Source: Acanthacorydalis orientalis (taxonomy: Eukaryota > Arthropoda > Insecta > Megaloptera > Corydalidae). Taken from it: a stretch of 64,000 nt of DNA. The position numbers and the translations under genes are program-made. The notes beneath the pieces are model-generated. The model was not told the origin of the DNA, ran no database searches, and was given only the letters and a program-made list of their open reading frames with translations. Location: positions 19,843,745 through 19,907,744 of the forward strand of contig CM068322.1 of NCBI GenBank assembly GCA_034766995.1. Reading direction: 5' to 3'. Positions 23,400-37,542 of the stretch are shown here, piece after piece (positions within the stretch are counted from its first letter, which is position 1; the number at the start of each line of letters is the position of its first letter).

Positions 23400-23607
23400 A
23401 GTACAGTGCTTCCTGTCGTACCAGACTGCTGTAGTGCAACGATGTATTTTCCCTCTCTTTCGCCTTTACATAGCTGAGTGTAATTAAGGGGCTCCGAATA
23501 ACGACCGCCGGAGCGCTTTAAATAGACGTTTCTATTCTACAAATCGTTCCCTCTCGTACCGAAATAGGACTTTTGTCGGGTTCCGGTACGACAGCGAGTA
23601 CAGACCT
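23400..23607. mobile_element. Possible short non-autonomous hAT-like element
   Basis: A G+C-rich island bounded by inverted motifs: CAGTGCTTCCTGTCGTACC on the left and, on the minus strand, CTGTACTCGCTGTCGTACC on the right (the CTGTCGTACC core is exact). CAGTG is a usual hAT terminus. The interior has a GCTCCG...CGGAGC hairpin (near 23490-23515) and a second CTCGTACCGAAA/GGTTCCGGTACGA pair. No clear 8-bp target duplication, so the family is unproven; alternatively it is an unclassified foldback. Confidence 0.4.
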
Positions 23608-23609
23608 TA

Positions 23610-24570
23610 TATTTATAACAAATTAGGCGAAAAAGATATTTACTCATTGATATAAAATTATGACAACCGATTATTTTATAATTTTTACTCAATAAAAAAC
23701 CTACTAAGTGTATAGTACGAGTATATCGAAAATTGTTCAAAAATCATTTAATATAAAAATTATACAGGTAAATGTTTGTACTCTATAAACAGTCTCTCAA
23801 TTTTTATATTGTATTATTTATTTCTGTTTAATAAGTCTTAAGTTACATATATATATTTCATCTGTTTGCTTTAGTGTTCTTGTACATTTTTTTTATACAG
23901 TAAATTAGCTGTCATGTTTGTATGTTCTATTCATTAATTGCTGTTGAATTTAATGAAACAAGATCATTGATGTTTACTTGTTCGTATCTGATATATATAT
24001 ATACACACATATATATATATATATATATTTACTGTGAAGGGAGTTGAATAGAAACTAATTGTATAATACAAGCATTGTATATTAAATAAAATACAGTACA
24101 TGTTGTAAAAAATAATAAACTTTATCAAGATTTTCTTGTGAATATGAACTAGACACGTATTTGTTTCATATGAAGTATTTCGTGATTGAGTTAAAAATGA
24201 ATTGTATTACTGTCACCATTGCAAAAAACGTGCCATATTGACATTTTGTTTGGAAATTATCTGAGAAATGTAGCTAGTTTTAATAGTTGTTATCATTTAT
24301 ATAGATGTTCAGTATTTTTTATTGATCATATCTTTATGTCGTTGACATATTGTATTGCAGGCGCAAGATCTAATCAACAAACGAACAATTATACAAGGTC
24401 GTTGTCATCTATCATATTGTAGACACAAGTTCAACGTTACACTAGACGAGACATATAAAATATAAGTTGACCTTAGGGCCATATAGCAGACTTTTTTATA
24501 CATGATACACGGATGAAATATCGTCAATTTTTTGTAAGTGAACTGTATATGTATATATACATATATATAC

Positions 24571-24630
<60 letters not shown>

Positions 24631-25690
24631 TTGTGTTATATGATTAATAGTGACTTTTATTTTTTGAAGAACAATTTAATCAGATGATAACATTTAAACT
24701 TACGTTTTATCCATTAATTATAATTAATGTTATATTTATTCAAGTTTACTAAAAGATTGCTCCGAGAATGTATTTTTAAATAAAAACTAACTGAAAAATT
24801 ATTTTATTGCACACAAAATTATCAAAAAAATGTTGAAAACTTAAATACATACTCACTTATTGTAGATATTTCCTAGTACAGAATTTTTAAATTATAGAAC
24901 TCATGTACTAGTTGAATATTTATTTTTTCATGGAAGACAATATGACAAATATTGATATTCAATGATACTACTAATTAGATAGAAAAATATAATTAATATA
25001 AAAAAATATTTAGTTTAATTTATTATTTTGAATTATAAAAACTAAGTGGCAATGGAATTGTTTTGAACCTGTTAAATTAAAACTTCAATATTTTAAGTGA
25101 ACTTTTACAGGTTATTGAGAAGGTGATTTTTAGCCTACTCTAGAGCTTCGTTGGCTGAAATTGAGCGAAGTAGTCCCTTTGGGAGACATAAAATGTTACT
25201 CTACATCTTGTTGATCATTACTGATACGTGAAACATGCAGAAAATTTTCGATGTAAGAATTATGAGCTTTTGTGCTTGGCATTTATAGTATGGCTGGTCT
25301 AAGCATCTCTCCATCAGACTATAATGAATTTTTATTTCGTTTCTTCCTCGTCTGTCTGATAAAAGTGATATCGTAAAATATTAATTTTATATCAATTTCG
25401 TGCGAAGTACTTGACGTTTACATACAATAAAATAATTTTTGTCAATAAAATTCAAATTTACTTGACGTTTACTAATAATTGGTTGACTTATAAGAAAATT
25501 TAAGAAACCTGAAGGTGAATAAGTACATAAATATAATAATTAGATTTTAAATACTTAGTAACTATTTAAAAAAATATTTTTAAAATAAAATGATTTTTAG
25601 AATTGATTCACTTTAATAAGCGAGAACGAAGTTTTAATAAATGTATGGTTATCATAGGTTTGGTAAATGTTTTGAGACTTTATCCGATAT
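23610..25690. other. A+T-rich intergenic DNA
   Basis: Holds a (TA)n array at about 24544-24625 with TATACATA interruptions, and mixed non-coding sequence near 24340-24500 and 25120-25380. No gene or mobile-element end recognised. Confidence 0.5.
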
Positions 25691-25694
25691 GAAT

Positions 25695-25795
25695 GGTTTA
25701 GGATTTTGAACAATTCTCAGGTATAGATAAATTAAATTCTTCAAACTACCTGAGGATGGCTCAACAATCGAAACTAGTAGTAATAAATAAATATT
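25695..25795. repeat. F2 foldback MITE-like family, core fragment (25.7 kb)
   Basis: CAATTCTCAGGTA pairs with TACCTGAGG, and the right arm continues into CGAAACTAGTAGTAATAAATA. This matches the centre and right arm of the other F2 copies; the outer arms are absent. Confidence 0.45.
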
Positions 25796-26254
25796 TGAGT
25801 GGGGTTTAATAACAAATATGTAACAGACGATATGTAAATGAGAATAGTGAATATTTAAAGATTTATGAAATAGAAGTAGATTAGTATAAATAATCTCACA
25901 TTTACGGATGTTTATCTATTTTGAAACATTAAATGCCTTTTTTATGAAGATAAAAGTAATGTAATTAAAAGGAAGCTGAGTATTTGTATGCTTATTTTTA
26001 AATTATATTTTATCTACACTTACACACTTTGACGAATAGTTTATGTTTATATTATTTTTGTAAATTCAACATGTTCGTTACCATGAAATTTTACATCTAA
26101 TAAAAAATACTGCCACGAAAAATTTTTCTCTCACGATGGTATATATGTATGTATATATATATATATATTATTAGTGATATAATATTTGTGTTTATGCGAA
26201 ATTTTTATACAAGCTGTAATGCTGGTGTTTTATCAATTTTATTCTCATAAAGAA

Positions 26255-26258
<4 letters not shown>

Positions 26259-26316
<58 letters not shown>
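26259..26316. repeat. (TA)n microsatellite
   Basis: TA run of about 57 bp. Confidence 0.98.
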
Positions 26317-26322
<6 letters not shown>

Positions 26323-26626
26323 TATGCTTTTATGGATACTTTTCAACGATAAACGGCCATTGAGAATAACTTGAGGACGACTTTATTCAAGTGTAATTTT
26401 ATATGAAGATAAATGATGAAAAATAGTAACAAGTACGTTGTACTTTATCATAATGGCCGTAGTTTGAATAGATTTATTTACAACATAGACTTGGAAAAAA
26501 GATTCAGATAGTGTATAATATATAACTGAGTGAATAAAGTGTATTTTGCTGTTAATAATTGTAATTTCTAATTTTTTATATTTATTGATATGAATAGTAA
26601 AAATATGTAATTTATTGTTTGTTTAC

Positions 26627-26665
<39 letters not shown>

Positions 26666-28425
26666 TTATATAATATTTATATAATATCGATTGAAATTTT
26701 TAGTGAAAAGCAGAACGTGTTCATTCATCTTCAATAATATGTATTTAATTTTAAGTACCTTTTTATGGCAACTTTTCGCGTTAACTACAGTAGCTGTAAT
26801 TTGATATCAGGTGTAAAATCAGACACGAAAAATAGAACCTATTAAAAAATCTTACGTAGAAAACATTTACGGCGTGTTTAAACCGAAACCTAATCGCGTG
26901 TACGATCATAAAAAAAAGAATGACTTTTTAGAATGAATTAGTATTCTGCACTGTTGGGCACGTAACACCTGATGCATAACGCGATTTATCAGCTAATTGA
27001 TGCTCTCCTTTTGAATGAACTTTAAATTGATTATGAAAATAAGACAATAGTCAATCTTCGTGTGTTCTTCTTTTCACGATTTTATAATATTAACAGTATT
27101 GCACATTTTGAAATATTGTTTATTCGTTAATCTCTTAAAGATCAATGCAAATAGGACGATAATTAATTTATTCAATGAATATATAAATAGTGTAATAATT
27201 AATAAATAATATTGAATTGTATTTGTAAATGTATTGGAGAATATTTAATTCAGTATCAATTTATTATTCAAGTCGAAATTAATACAATGAACTTTGAGAA
27301 TCGAAATTCAACACCATTTAAAAAATACCATTCGTATATTTTCAATTATTTTCTATCTTGCACAACAAGAAGAATTTTAAAGTGTGTTTCTTTAATTATT
27401 GTAGTTAAAAATGAAATCGATTTTATGTACATAAATATGAAATAAAAAAAACTGAATAAAATAGTTTGAATTTATTCAACACGGACAGTATCATCATAAT
27501 TTAAATTTAGGGTTATTTTAATATTAATTTCAATAATAAATTTAAACAATAAAAAACATAGGAATTCATACAGAATTAAAAAATTAAAAATCATGCTTTT
27601 TAATGCAAACGTTCAAAAATAAAAAGTGCATGTATATTTTATATAGAATGAAAATTTTGAAATTATTATTGTTCTATTTGAAAGAAAGCAATTTTCGTTC
27701 ATGGATCATTTATTTATTTTCTTGATCAATATTGAAATTATATTTCCCAACCAATAAAAACTGTTTAAATGTTTTGCACTTTCTAGTATTTGATTTCGAA
27801 TTTCCGTAAATATTTTAAGAATAAACACGTGCTTAAAATAAATGTCTCATAAACATATTTGATTTTATTTGCGTATTCATTCTTTCAGAGAATAAATAAA
27901 TGTATTAAGCACGTGTACGAATAACAAACGTTTCATAAATATGTCAAACACAACTTTATGAGAAATCCTACAGTTTAATGTCGTGAACTTATCTACCACG
28001 ATCACATTACACAATTTCACCTATTCAAGATGAAAGACACGTCGGGCATATTTCCAATTATTATCCTATCATCTTATTTATATTTTATACACAATTACTA
28101 CAATGTCAAAGGTCAGCTTCTTCTTCGAATATGAGTAATCCAAATGTATTGAGCTATCATTTTTTTTAAATTGTTTTAAGGAATGAATTTGCAAACGAGT
28201 TTGATATCCTCTAAGAACTTTCTATATTTCTAATATAAAAATATACATGACATGTTTACGTGCACGCACATTTACATATTGAAATAATTTTAAACTAAAA
28301 GAAAAAACAGTTTCAAACTTCATAAAAAAAATACAACTTTGTATGAAAATGATTTTATTATCTGTAGTTATTTGAATCTTTTCCTTATTGATTTTAGCAA
28401 GTAAGGGATTATTATCAAATTCTTA
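26317..28425. other. Intergenic DNA with a candidate regulatory patch and paired E-boxes
   Basis: About 26760-27010 is mixed, CG-containing sequence without an open frame. A 12-bp perfect inverted repeat, ACACGTGCTTAA (27825-27836) and TTAAGCACGTGT (27905-27916), places two CACGTG E-boxes about 80 bp apart. A (TA)n run lies at 26631-26662. The remainder is A+T-rich and unremarkable. Confidence 0.4.
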
Positions 28426-28429
28426 TATA

Positions 28430-28615
28430 CGAGAGTTGTTTGATAAGTATGATAAAAAAGCAAGTTAAACACTGTTTTGGGAAAAAATCCAGTGAGTCTG
28501 CAAAATATGTATTGACGGTGTCGATCATACTCATTCGATGAGAATTTCTTCCCACCAAGCCAAATTTTCAAGTTTGAGAAGAGAAAGAAGGTGAGAAGAG
28601 AAAGGCCAAGTCTAA
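28430..28615 (-). mobile_element. mariner 3'-end remnant of a different lineage
   Basis: Minus strand. The terminal repeat begins at the TA of 28428-28429 with CGAGAGTTGTTTGATAAGT, a mariner-type end. Inward it encodes LKIWLGGKKFSSNE and, one frame over, MIDTVNTYFADSLDFF, matching the mariner C-terminal block that reads KKWLGGK.FSSN.EVI..V..YFA. Only the last 55-60 codons remain and they are frameshifted; the element is truncated at about 28615. Confidence 0.75.
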
Positions 28616-30015
28616 TAAGTGAACCTTTAAAATTTTGTGAGTTTGTAAATAATTTCGTATATGAAACAATTAAGTCTGTAAAAAATGATATGCAAAAGAG
28701 GAAAATATAGTCGAAAAATTAAATTTGCTATATAAATTTAAACAAATTACTTAAGGTTAAGTACCAAATATTTAACATCTTATTTTGAAAATTTTAAATA
28801 TATTTTACTCGAAATTTCGAAACCTGATAGTAAATCAATAAAGAACTATTATTGATAAAAATATTTATTGATTTTATATTTGATTAATATATTGAAAACA
28901 TGTAGCTAGGTTGTGTGTCAACACGTAATTTTTTTCTTTTAAATAGATTTCTGGGAAAATTATACGTTCAAGCTTTTTGTGGAAAACTTTTTGATGAAAT
29001 AAACATATATATATATATACACATATATGAATATATTTATTCTATTTTTAGACTATTTTCATGAAAGAATGTCCATACAAACAACATATATCCTCCAAGT
29101 TTAAAAATAAACGATTAATGTAATTTGTTTATGTATCGTTTTATATTTCTTGGGTTATTTTATTTTTAATTGCATTTATTTATAAACAGACTTCGTTTTA
29201 ATTACAACATAAACTCAATAAGTTGTATCAATATTAAGAAATATTTATAATGGGTTTTATGGAAAATTTGTGCAATATTATAAAAAATACTTTTTGGTTT
29301 TTAATTAAGCCTTAATAAAATAAAGAAATACAATTAACCACTCTAAATAGCACACCGTAATATGAAAAATAGTGAATACATTTTAATAAAATTAATTTCA
29401 TTGTCTTTTTTCTATTCTTTATTTTCTTTTCACTCATTTTTATTTTGAATGAAAATTTTGGTTAAGCAATTGTTTAATTAAACCAATTAATCAAAATCAA
29501 TTACTTTAATTAAAAATTGTTTTTAATTATTGTTTAAACAACAATATTATCAAATAATATTATTATTAAACTTTTTATAATCGTTATTATTTTATCATTT
29601 ACTTATTCAATTTATTTCTTGAAACATTAAAATATGTATTTTTTTGTTTACCTTATTTTGTTTTTAATCTTATTGTGTACCAGAATGTTTTTAAAGAATA
29701 AGATAAGATGTATTCGGTTTGAGACTTAATGTACAAAATTTCAACGGTTCTTCTTAGCATTATATTTGAAAAAAACGAATAAATAACATTAAAATCTTTT
29801 TTTACGTTAATGGTATATAGATTAAAAATGTTTTCGTTTTACATTTTATTCATTCTGCGTATCTCTCGTGTATTTTGTTGATATGATGTAGTAAGTAATT
29901 TAATAAATATATAAATATAAATTTTGTTACCTTTTTAATGTATTGAATACAATAGTACGTATTTAAAAGTATATTAATATTATTTATGGATATTTATATA
30001 ATACATTCATACATA

Positions 30016-30018
<3 letters not shown>

Positions 30019-30104
<86 letters not shown>
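30019..30104. repeat. Double (TA)n microsatellite
   Basis: Two pure TA blocks of about 40 and 36 bp separated by TTTATTCA. Confidence 0.97.
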
Positions 30105-30107
<3 letters not shown>

Positions 30108-32052
30108 ATTAATTTAAAAATCACCGTTTAAAATTTGATTTACAATGGATTATAGTTCAATTTTTTAATAAAATGGACGAGGTGTATATTTTTATAATCA
30201 TTAAAATTAAAGCCGGTATTAAATTGAATTAAGCGCAATATATTATTTGTTGGTTTAATCGTATAATCTGTTTTATTGTTTTCGAGTGTCACCGTTTATT
30301 AATGTCTCCGGGTTTTAGATTAAAATCAAATTGCTACACGGAATCCACGAAAGAACGTTACACGAAGTGGGGAAAATTCGCAGAACTAGTTTTTCATATG
30401 TCACCTTTATCTCAATCTCTTAAAATAAATTGAAGCTCAAGAGGGTAGTACGTGATATTGATGAACCGTGGAGACGCGATATATTCATATTTAAGAAAGT
30501 CTTCTTTGCGTTCCGTTTACAGATGACATTTAAATGTAAGTTATTTTGAGTTTTTTTTTTATAAAAATCGAAAGATTTAGTCAAGCATGAGGTTTTGATT
30601 TTTATAAATTGATTCAAAAATAATTTTATGTTGTATTTAAATCATTACCTATTTACTTCTGTATGAAAATGCATACTTTAAAAGAGTTTTGAAATTAAAA
30701 AATAAAATATTTGAAAGAGGAATATAACAAAAAATATGAATTACCATCTTTTTAAAATTTTCTTAGTTTACTTGAGAGAAAACAAGAAACGTTTTTTTAT
30801 TCAGTGATGTGATAATTGATTGCGTTCATAAGTTAATACTGAACAGTATTTTTGTTCCTATATTCACATATAAATGGCTATATATACCTTTGAACAAAAT
30901 ATCTTATATTTATATATTTGAAAAAAAGGTATTCTACAAGGGTAGATATTTATTAAAACTTAAGAGTTTGGTTTATCTTATTTATTACTAGATAAATAAT
31001 TTAGAGTACACATAATAAAGAAATGAGGTATCTAAAACATGAAGGATTAATTCTTTATAAAATATACTGATTTGGAAATAATCCCACATTATAAAATATT
31101 TATTATTAATTATAAAGTCATTGCACCTAATTGAAATATAAAAAAATCATAGAAATTATATTCAGATCTAAAAACAATATTTTATGAAAGTGTACACCAT
31201 AATGTATATTCTTATTAAATGAACTGAAAATAAAAAAGAAGTTTGTCATATAAGAATATAAGTAAATAAAAAATGTATGAAAGAAAATACAATAAAATTG
31301 TTCAACAAAAAAGAAACAAATTTTAATACCACTACCTTCTTAGAGCCAAAATGTTTTAAGTGGGTGTAAGAAATATTGAAATATACATTTTTTATGCGCT
31401 AATAAAAAAAGTTCTGATTATTTAGAGTTCGTTTTATTTTTTTTTTTAGAGAGGGAATAACCATAGTGATTATTTTTTCTATTATTTACTTTTTAATTAT
31501 GTGTGTTATTGAATTTATAGTAAATATCATGTTTTAGTTAAAATAAAAATTGTGTTTCAAATAAATTATGCAATGTTATATATATATATATATATATATG
31601 TATATGTGTGTGTGTGTGTGTTTATATCTAAATAGAAATGACACACTGATACACTAACGTAAATTAATGAAACGTACCTTGTGATATCTTGTGTAAACGA
31701 AATAGTCTCAAACCCGGAACTAAAGAAATGAATCAGCCGGCACGTACAGAATGATGCACGTAGTGGTGATCAGAAAAAGAAAAAATGTACGTTGTCACAC
31801 AATTCATACTCTCTCAAATGTGTACATATTTTACATATGCAAAGTATTTTACGCAAAAATAACCGAGTTGTGATTTTTTTATTTACATATTTTCAGCGTC
31901 ATCTGTATATGACCTTTTATAAAATGTCGCTAATTTTTGAATCAATATTTGTCTAATGGAATTACTGTTAATTGCAATGCATAAATACATTTTTTCCAGT
32001 CAGTTACATAACACTCAAGTTCGGTTCTTAGTTATTTACTTTATACATATAC

Positions 32053-32056
<4 letters not shown>

Positions 32057-32106
<50 letters not shown>

Positions 32107-32118
32107 TAGATAGATGTG
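32057..32118. repeat. (TA)n(GATA)n microsatellite
   Basis: TA run of about 47 bp followed by three GATA units. Confidence 0.96.
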
Positions 32119-32824
32119 TATGTATGTATGTATATATATACGAGTATATATGAATATTATGTTTGCAAATATAAATTTATTTTTGTTATTATCATTAATG
32201 TTGGATTTTATTTAAATGTCAGTTATTAGTACAAATTAGAATACTTTGTGAAAATAAATCAAGAGGTTTAGTTGACTTTGTAATTCAAATATCGTTCTAT
32301 TTTGAGTAATTTTCAACTATTATTTGTTATTAAATATGTTACTTTTCTTGTTTTTATTTCAAATGAACATTAAACATTTCATATTGTTTTAAACCGTTTA
32401 GATTAAAAAAATTACAAAATTCAAGATGAAGAATAACAATTGAAAGATGTGTATTAGTTAATTGTAAAATATAATATTATAAATTAATTATTATCAGAAT
32501 AGTTTATTTTTATTGTTTAGTCTTAGATGTATTTTGTTTTTATTTTTTTAAATGTTCCAATATAGAAGTTTTTTTTTGTATGATTCGATGTCACTGATCA
32601 TGACGATTAAATTTATATGTTTGATCGTTATACTTTCAAATACATAAAGATTATTTTTTACTCTTTCGTTGGTTAACCTACACAGCGTCTACTAAAGGTG
32701 ACACCAATATTATATAGGATTATCAGGCGATTGAAGTGTTGGCGTTTTCAGGAATTTATTATCCTAAGAGAATAAAATATACTTTAGTCATTGGCATGGG
32801 AATGACATTTATAAACAGACTATT

Positions 32825-33085
32825 TAAATTAGTTCACAAATTCATTTTTACACTGTAGTTAAATTAATATTTAGATATTATTTTTTATTCTTCACAATAA
32901 TGATTTTTTTGATAAAAATGTTCAATAATTCTTTATTAGATTTTTTTATTATGGTTTAGCGCTCTGGCAGTGATGGAATTGTAATTGAAATTCGCTTAGG
33001 AAATAATCAAAATGATAAATGATTATTTATTGAACATTTTGATTGAAAATAATAGATAGTTTTCACAAGATTTTAACATTTTAAA
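32825..33085. repeat. F1 foldback MITE-like family, complete copy (32.8 kb)
   Basis: Left arm: TTCACAAATTCATTTTTACAC, TTGATAAAAATGTTCAATAA and ATTATGGTTTAGCGC (32833-32962). Right arm inverted: AATCAAAATGTTCAATAAAT, TTATCATTTTGATTATT, CTAAGCGAATTTCAA (about 33000-33050 on the minus strand), with a CTTGTGAAAAC tip to about 33075. No coding capacity. Confidence 0.6.
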
Positions 33086-33089
33086 AGAA

Positions 33090-34912
33090 AAATAAAATAA
33101 TTAAATATCATATTTTTTATCTAAAATTATTAATGAGTTATATTATATAGCTACTTTCTTATTATTTAAGAAAATGTTTTTTTTTTGTGTTAGATATACA
33201 TTATAAATTTTTAAATTATAGATTAATAGATTCACGTCTCATAAGGTGATCTAAGAACTATCTTTAAACATTCCGAAAATGGGCACTTTAACTATAATAT
33301 ATAATTCAGTATTAAATTATAACATTATATTATTCTAAATGAAATGAAAAATGTAAAATACTAAATAATAAAATAAAATACTAATAATTATACACGTATT
33401 ATATTAATAACTATAAGGTATTTAATCAAATGTTAAGTATTATATCAGGAAATAAATTCAACAATATTATTTTTAGTTGAAAATGCATTTCTATTTTTTA
33501 TGTATCATACACAATGACAATATTTCTTTTACAAAAATATTTACTTGACCTACTACTTTAAATCACCTTGAGTAATTTTAAATTCTGAACAAATATTGCA
33601 CGTACATTATTTAATAATAATATACTATTAAGTATTACTTATTTATTCCCATTCTTATTTTTTCTGTGTTATTTCATACATAACATTTGCATCTTTATCT
33701 AGTACAAGTTTATAAAAAAATCAAACAAACAAGTAAAGATATTCGATGAGTATCTGTTGCTACACAGAGATCGGTATACAATTATAAGATGCGATTTAAT
33801 CATTTTAATGGATATTTCATGTTTACAGTCGGTATCTACACGTTGATACTTGAATGAATAATTCAATGTTCAAAAGACGATATCATGTTTTGGTGAATGT
33901 AAATATTCAAATACCGGCTGAAATAAATAACGGTGCATATTTTTATTTTATAAAATGTTTTCAAAAATTTATAAAATAGAATAATATTATATACATCAGA
34001 GACGAATGCTACTGAATTATTGTTTAAAATTTTTGATTATAATTTTATTTTAAATTCGTTTTTCAAATAAGACTCAATTAAAAAATATTCTATTAGGGAT
34101 GGAAAAATCGATAATAAACAAGTATTTAAGTATAATTATTTGTAGACTCAGTCTGTTACCGATTATTTTCATTTATGAACAATCACTGTTTGTCATGTAA
34201 TATTACTTTTATTTTTATCATAATTTATATTTATGCGAAAAAATAATAAAGTACAATATAAATGAAATTGATTTTAATTTCATTACGTTATCAAAAATAA
34301 ATTGATTCTTATTACCATCGATTTTATAAAATTCAAAAAATAATGTACGATTAAGCCTACTAATTTTTGGAAAAAAATTGGGAACAAGATTTGTTGAAAC
34401 AATATTTTCTGTGTTCTACATATGAACATTCTATATGCATACATTTGTTTTAACCTTTCGAAATCTTTTATTTAAAGCTTCCTTTTAAACTTGACAACAG
34501 TAAGTCAGTAATGTCAAGAAAGTCAGTCACCATTGTCGTATTCTAATTTCGCTGACAGGTTTCTCAAAGAAAAGAGATTCAAGTGAAAATGAATGAAGTA
34601 AATTTTCAGTGAAATATTATAGCTTTTTATTTTACAGGATTTTCTCGAATACTTGTTTCCTTTTGACTGGTTTTGATGTCTACAAATTTGTTAAAAAAAT
34701 TGAGTATATAAATGTTTATTCTTCAAATTTAGAAGTAAGTCACTGGGCGTTTTCCTTATAATTTGTGTAATTATTAGTTTTAATATTTTATATATATATA
34801 TATATATATATGTATGAATAATTCTTTATGAAAAGTTATGAAGCTCTTTTGTTGTTATCATAAAATTTAAAGTAGTTAATGTTTAACCTCGACATAAATA
34901 AAAGTTTATATC

Positions 34913-34947
<35 letters not shown>

Positions 34948-35920
34948 TATATATATATATATAATTATGTTTGTGTATTTTATGTATATTCATGTTATAA
35001 AAATCTGTCATATTCCTTAATTAATCACTACGGAAAAAACGGCAAAATGCCATTAAACTTAATTAAAACAATCATATCATTTTATGCGTAAAAGGTCGAA
35101 AGATAAATTGAAAAATACTTTATTTCAATTTCCTTTCTGAAATTGTAAACACAAGTGCGTATTGTTAGATACAATAATTAAAAACTCGTTGATACTGTAA
35201 ACGTTCATTATTCATTGTAATCAGTTATTTAATCTTTCATCGTACTGTTTGATATAATTATTTTGTAAGGAAATTGTTAGTTTTGTTGTTATGCATAATT
35301 TTTTATTTTTCTTATTAATTACTTTTAATAAGTGTTTGACTTAAATGTTTTTTTGTTTACTTATTCTAATATATTTTGTTAGTTGATGTTTATTTATAGA
35401 ACGTTTTGCACATTTTTCATTTTGTCAATGGAATAGAAAACGTTAGAAATTCAATTCACAAATTATTATACGATTATATTCAAAATAGACATGTATTACT
35501 TTCTTGTGAAGTATGAAAAAAACCGAGTATTAAAATCATTATTTTTGTAAGCATATCACGAAACGATTTACATGTAAACAGAGATACGATTGGAGACAAA
35601 TGTTTTGTAGTTTATTTTCAGAATTTTCAAGTACCGAAACCGCAACTGGAAATTCACGAAATAAATTTTCGGATTACGAACAATGCGACAGTAATTTACA
35701 TATGAAACATATATCGAATAAAGCTAAAATTTTTGGTATAAATGTTTATATATATATTTAAAAATTGTACAGATATATAAAACATGAATATTATACCAAT
35801 ATATTTTCTACTAAAACGAAATTTATGTTTATTTTTTGCTATCGTTGTCATTTTTTTCAGTTATATATTTTCATGTTTTCATTGTGACCATTGTAACTAT
35901 TTAAATTTATCTATTTTCAG

Positions 35921-35973
<53 letters not shown>

Positions 35974-36210
35974 ATGTGTGCATAAATAAACGAGCATATC
36001 AGAAAATTCATAAATTAAAACAAAAACAATTTTTCAAAAATAATATAATAATGAGTACCATATATGGTTTTCTGAGTTTGTACGGGTAATATTTCAGATT
36101 GTTTTATAATAGTTTTATAAATATTTTGTCACTTTTATAAGTATAACTAGACTACTCTAATTGTGTAGTATAAATCGACTTCAAAAATATATATTTTTTT
36201 AAATTATTCG
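33090..36210. other. A+T-rich intergenic DNA
   Basis: Short (TA)n runs at about 34790-34810, 34914-34962 and 35930-35959. Mixed sequence at about 34480-34600 and 35600-35720 shows no recognisable gene. Confidence 0.5.
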
Positions 36211-36214
36211 ATTT

Positions 36215-36410
36215 TTATGCACCTTGTCGTTCTGAGACCGATGGTATCCGTATAAAATGGTGCATAAGCAAGAATCAGAAATGATCGATAATAAATTGCT
36301 GAACATTTTTTTTCAAATACCACGAACCTCCCATTGTAGTTTATAGAGTGAGTGAAAAATTTATTTGTGATAATGATCTCGCCACAGTGCCAAAATTATA
36401 TTGTGAGTAA
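36215..36410 (-). repeat. F1 foldback MITE-like family (36.2 kb copy)
   Basis: The minus strand carries the best outer tip of the family: AATATAATTTTGGCACTGTG, ATCACAAATAAATTTTTCAC, CTCTATAAACTACAA, then AAAATGTTCAGCAATTTATT, ATCGATCATTTCTGATT, TTGCTTATGCACC. The left arm is reduced to ATTTTTATGCACC near 36212, giving a short palindrome across the interior. Confidence 0.6.
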
Positions 36411-36937
36411 GAATTTATTCTTAATTAGACCTTAATTTTAATTATGTATTATTATAGATAATATTAAGAAAATTTATTGTTAAAAACATTTTTATATAAT
36501 GATATATACTATATTAGTTTATTAAAATTCGATTTTTAAGTATAATAATATTTTTTAAAAAATATTTGTTTTCTGTTGAATAGGAAATTTTACAGATTGA
36601 AAGATGATAGAGAGAACACAAAACAAAAATGAAATACGAGTATGTGTATTTTTTGAGAAAATTTCTCCAAAATAGCACATTTTTCATACTTTTTAAATAA
36701 ATTCTTTTTTAATTAATAATAATTATGCCAAGCAGAAATTATTATTTAATTATAATGCACACATGTTAAAAGAAAATATAAAATTTAAACATTTATGTGA
36801 TATACAAATTAGAATTTAGACATATTTAAAAATTTTATTATCTGTTTGTATCGGTACATATTTTAAATAATTTCACCAATTACGAATAATAATTTAAACA
36901 AAAAACAGAAGGTATCTATAAGTCTGATATACTATAT

Positions 36938-36955
36938 ACATATATATATATATTT

Positions 36956-37014
<59 letters not shown>
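36938..37014. repeat. (TA)n microsatellite
   Basis: TA run interrupted once by TTTCAA near 36953, then about 55 bp of pure TA. Confidence 0.97.
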
Positions 37015-37016
<2 letters not shown>

Positions 37017-37475
37017 CTACGTTTTCTGAATATTTCAACTCTTGCTTTTATTTGAATATCGCGCGTATACCGTTTCATTTGTTATAAGAATCAATACGGA
37101 GAAAAAACAAATGATAAGGAAAGATGTCAAATTGTTTAATAGTGCATTTTTTTGTGAAATATTAAAAGTTATAATATTCAGGTAAGAATTATTTAAATTA
37201 CAATGTATAGTTATTAAAAATATTTAATATCGTCTTAAATATTAAAAATTTAATTATTCCAATTGTATATTTAATATTATTTATAAATGAAAAGGACATT
37301 GATGAATTTAACAGGTTATGCGTACTCAATATATAAACGTTGATCTTTACAATAGTAAACTGTTTAAAGTTTGGATTCATAATAACTAATCTCACCAGTA
37401 TATAATATACAAACTATACATTATTCAGTGTTACATATTCGCATAAAATTCAATGTAAACGGAACAAGCAATCAA

Positions 37476-37478
<3 letters not shown>

Positions 37479-37539
<61 letters not shown>
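37479..37539. repeat. (TA)n microsatellite
   Basis: Uninterrupted TA run of about 61 bp. Confidence 0.98.

Positions 37540-37542
<3 letters not shown>

Larger units (their letters stand above)
28620..32825. other. Long A+T-rich intergenic stretch
   Basis: About 30290-30500 is a mixed, CG-containing patch with no convincing exon, and another smaller one lies at 31670-31800. (TA)n arrays lie at 30019-30058 with 30068-30104, at about 31578-31620 (with TG) and at 32057-32103 (with GATA units). No genes recognised. Confidence 0.5.
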
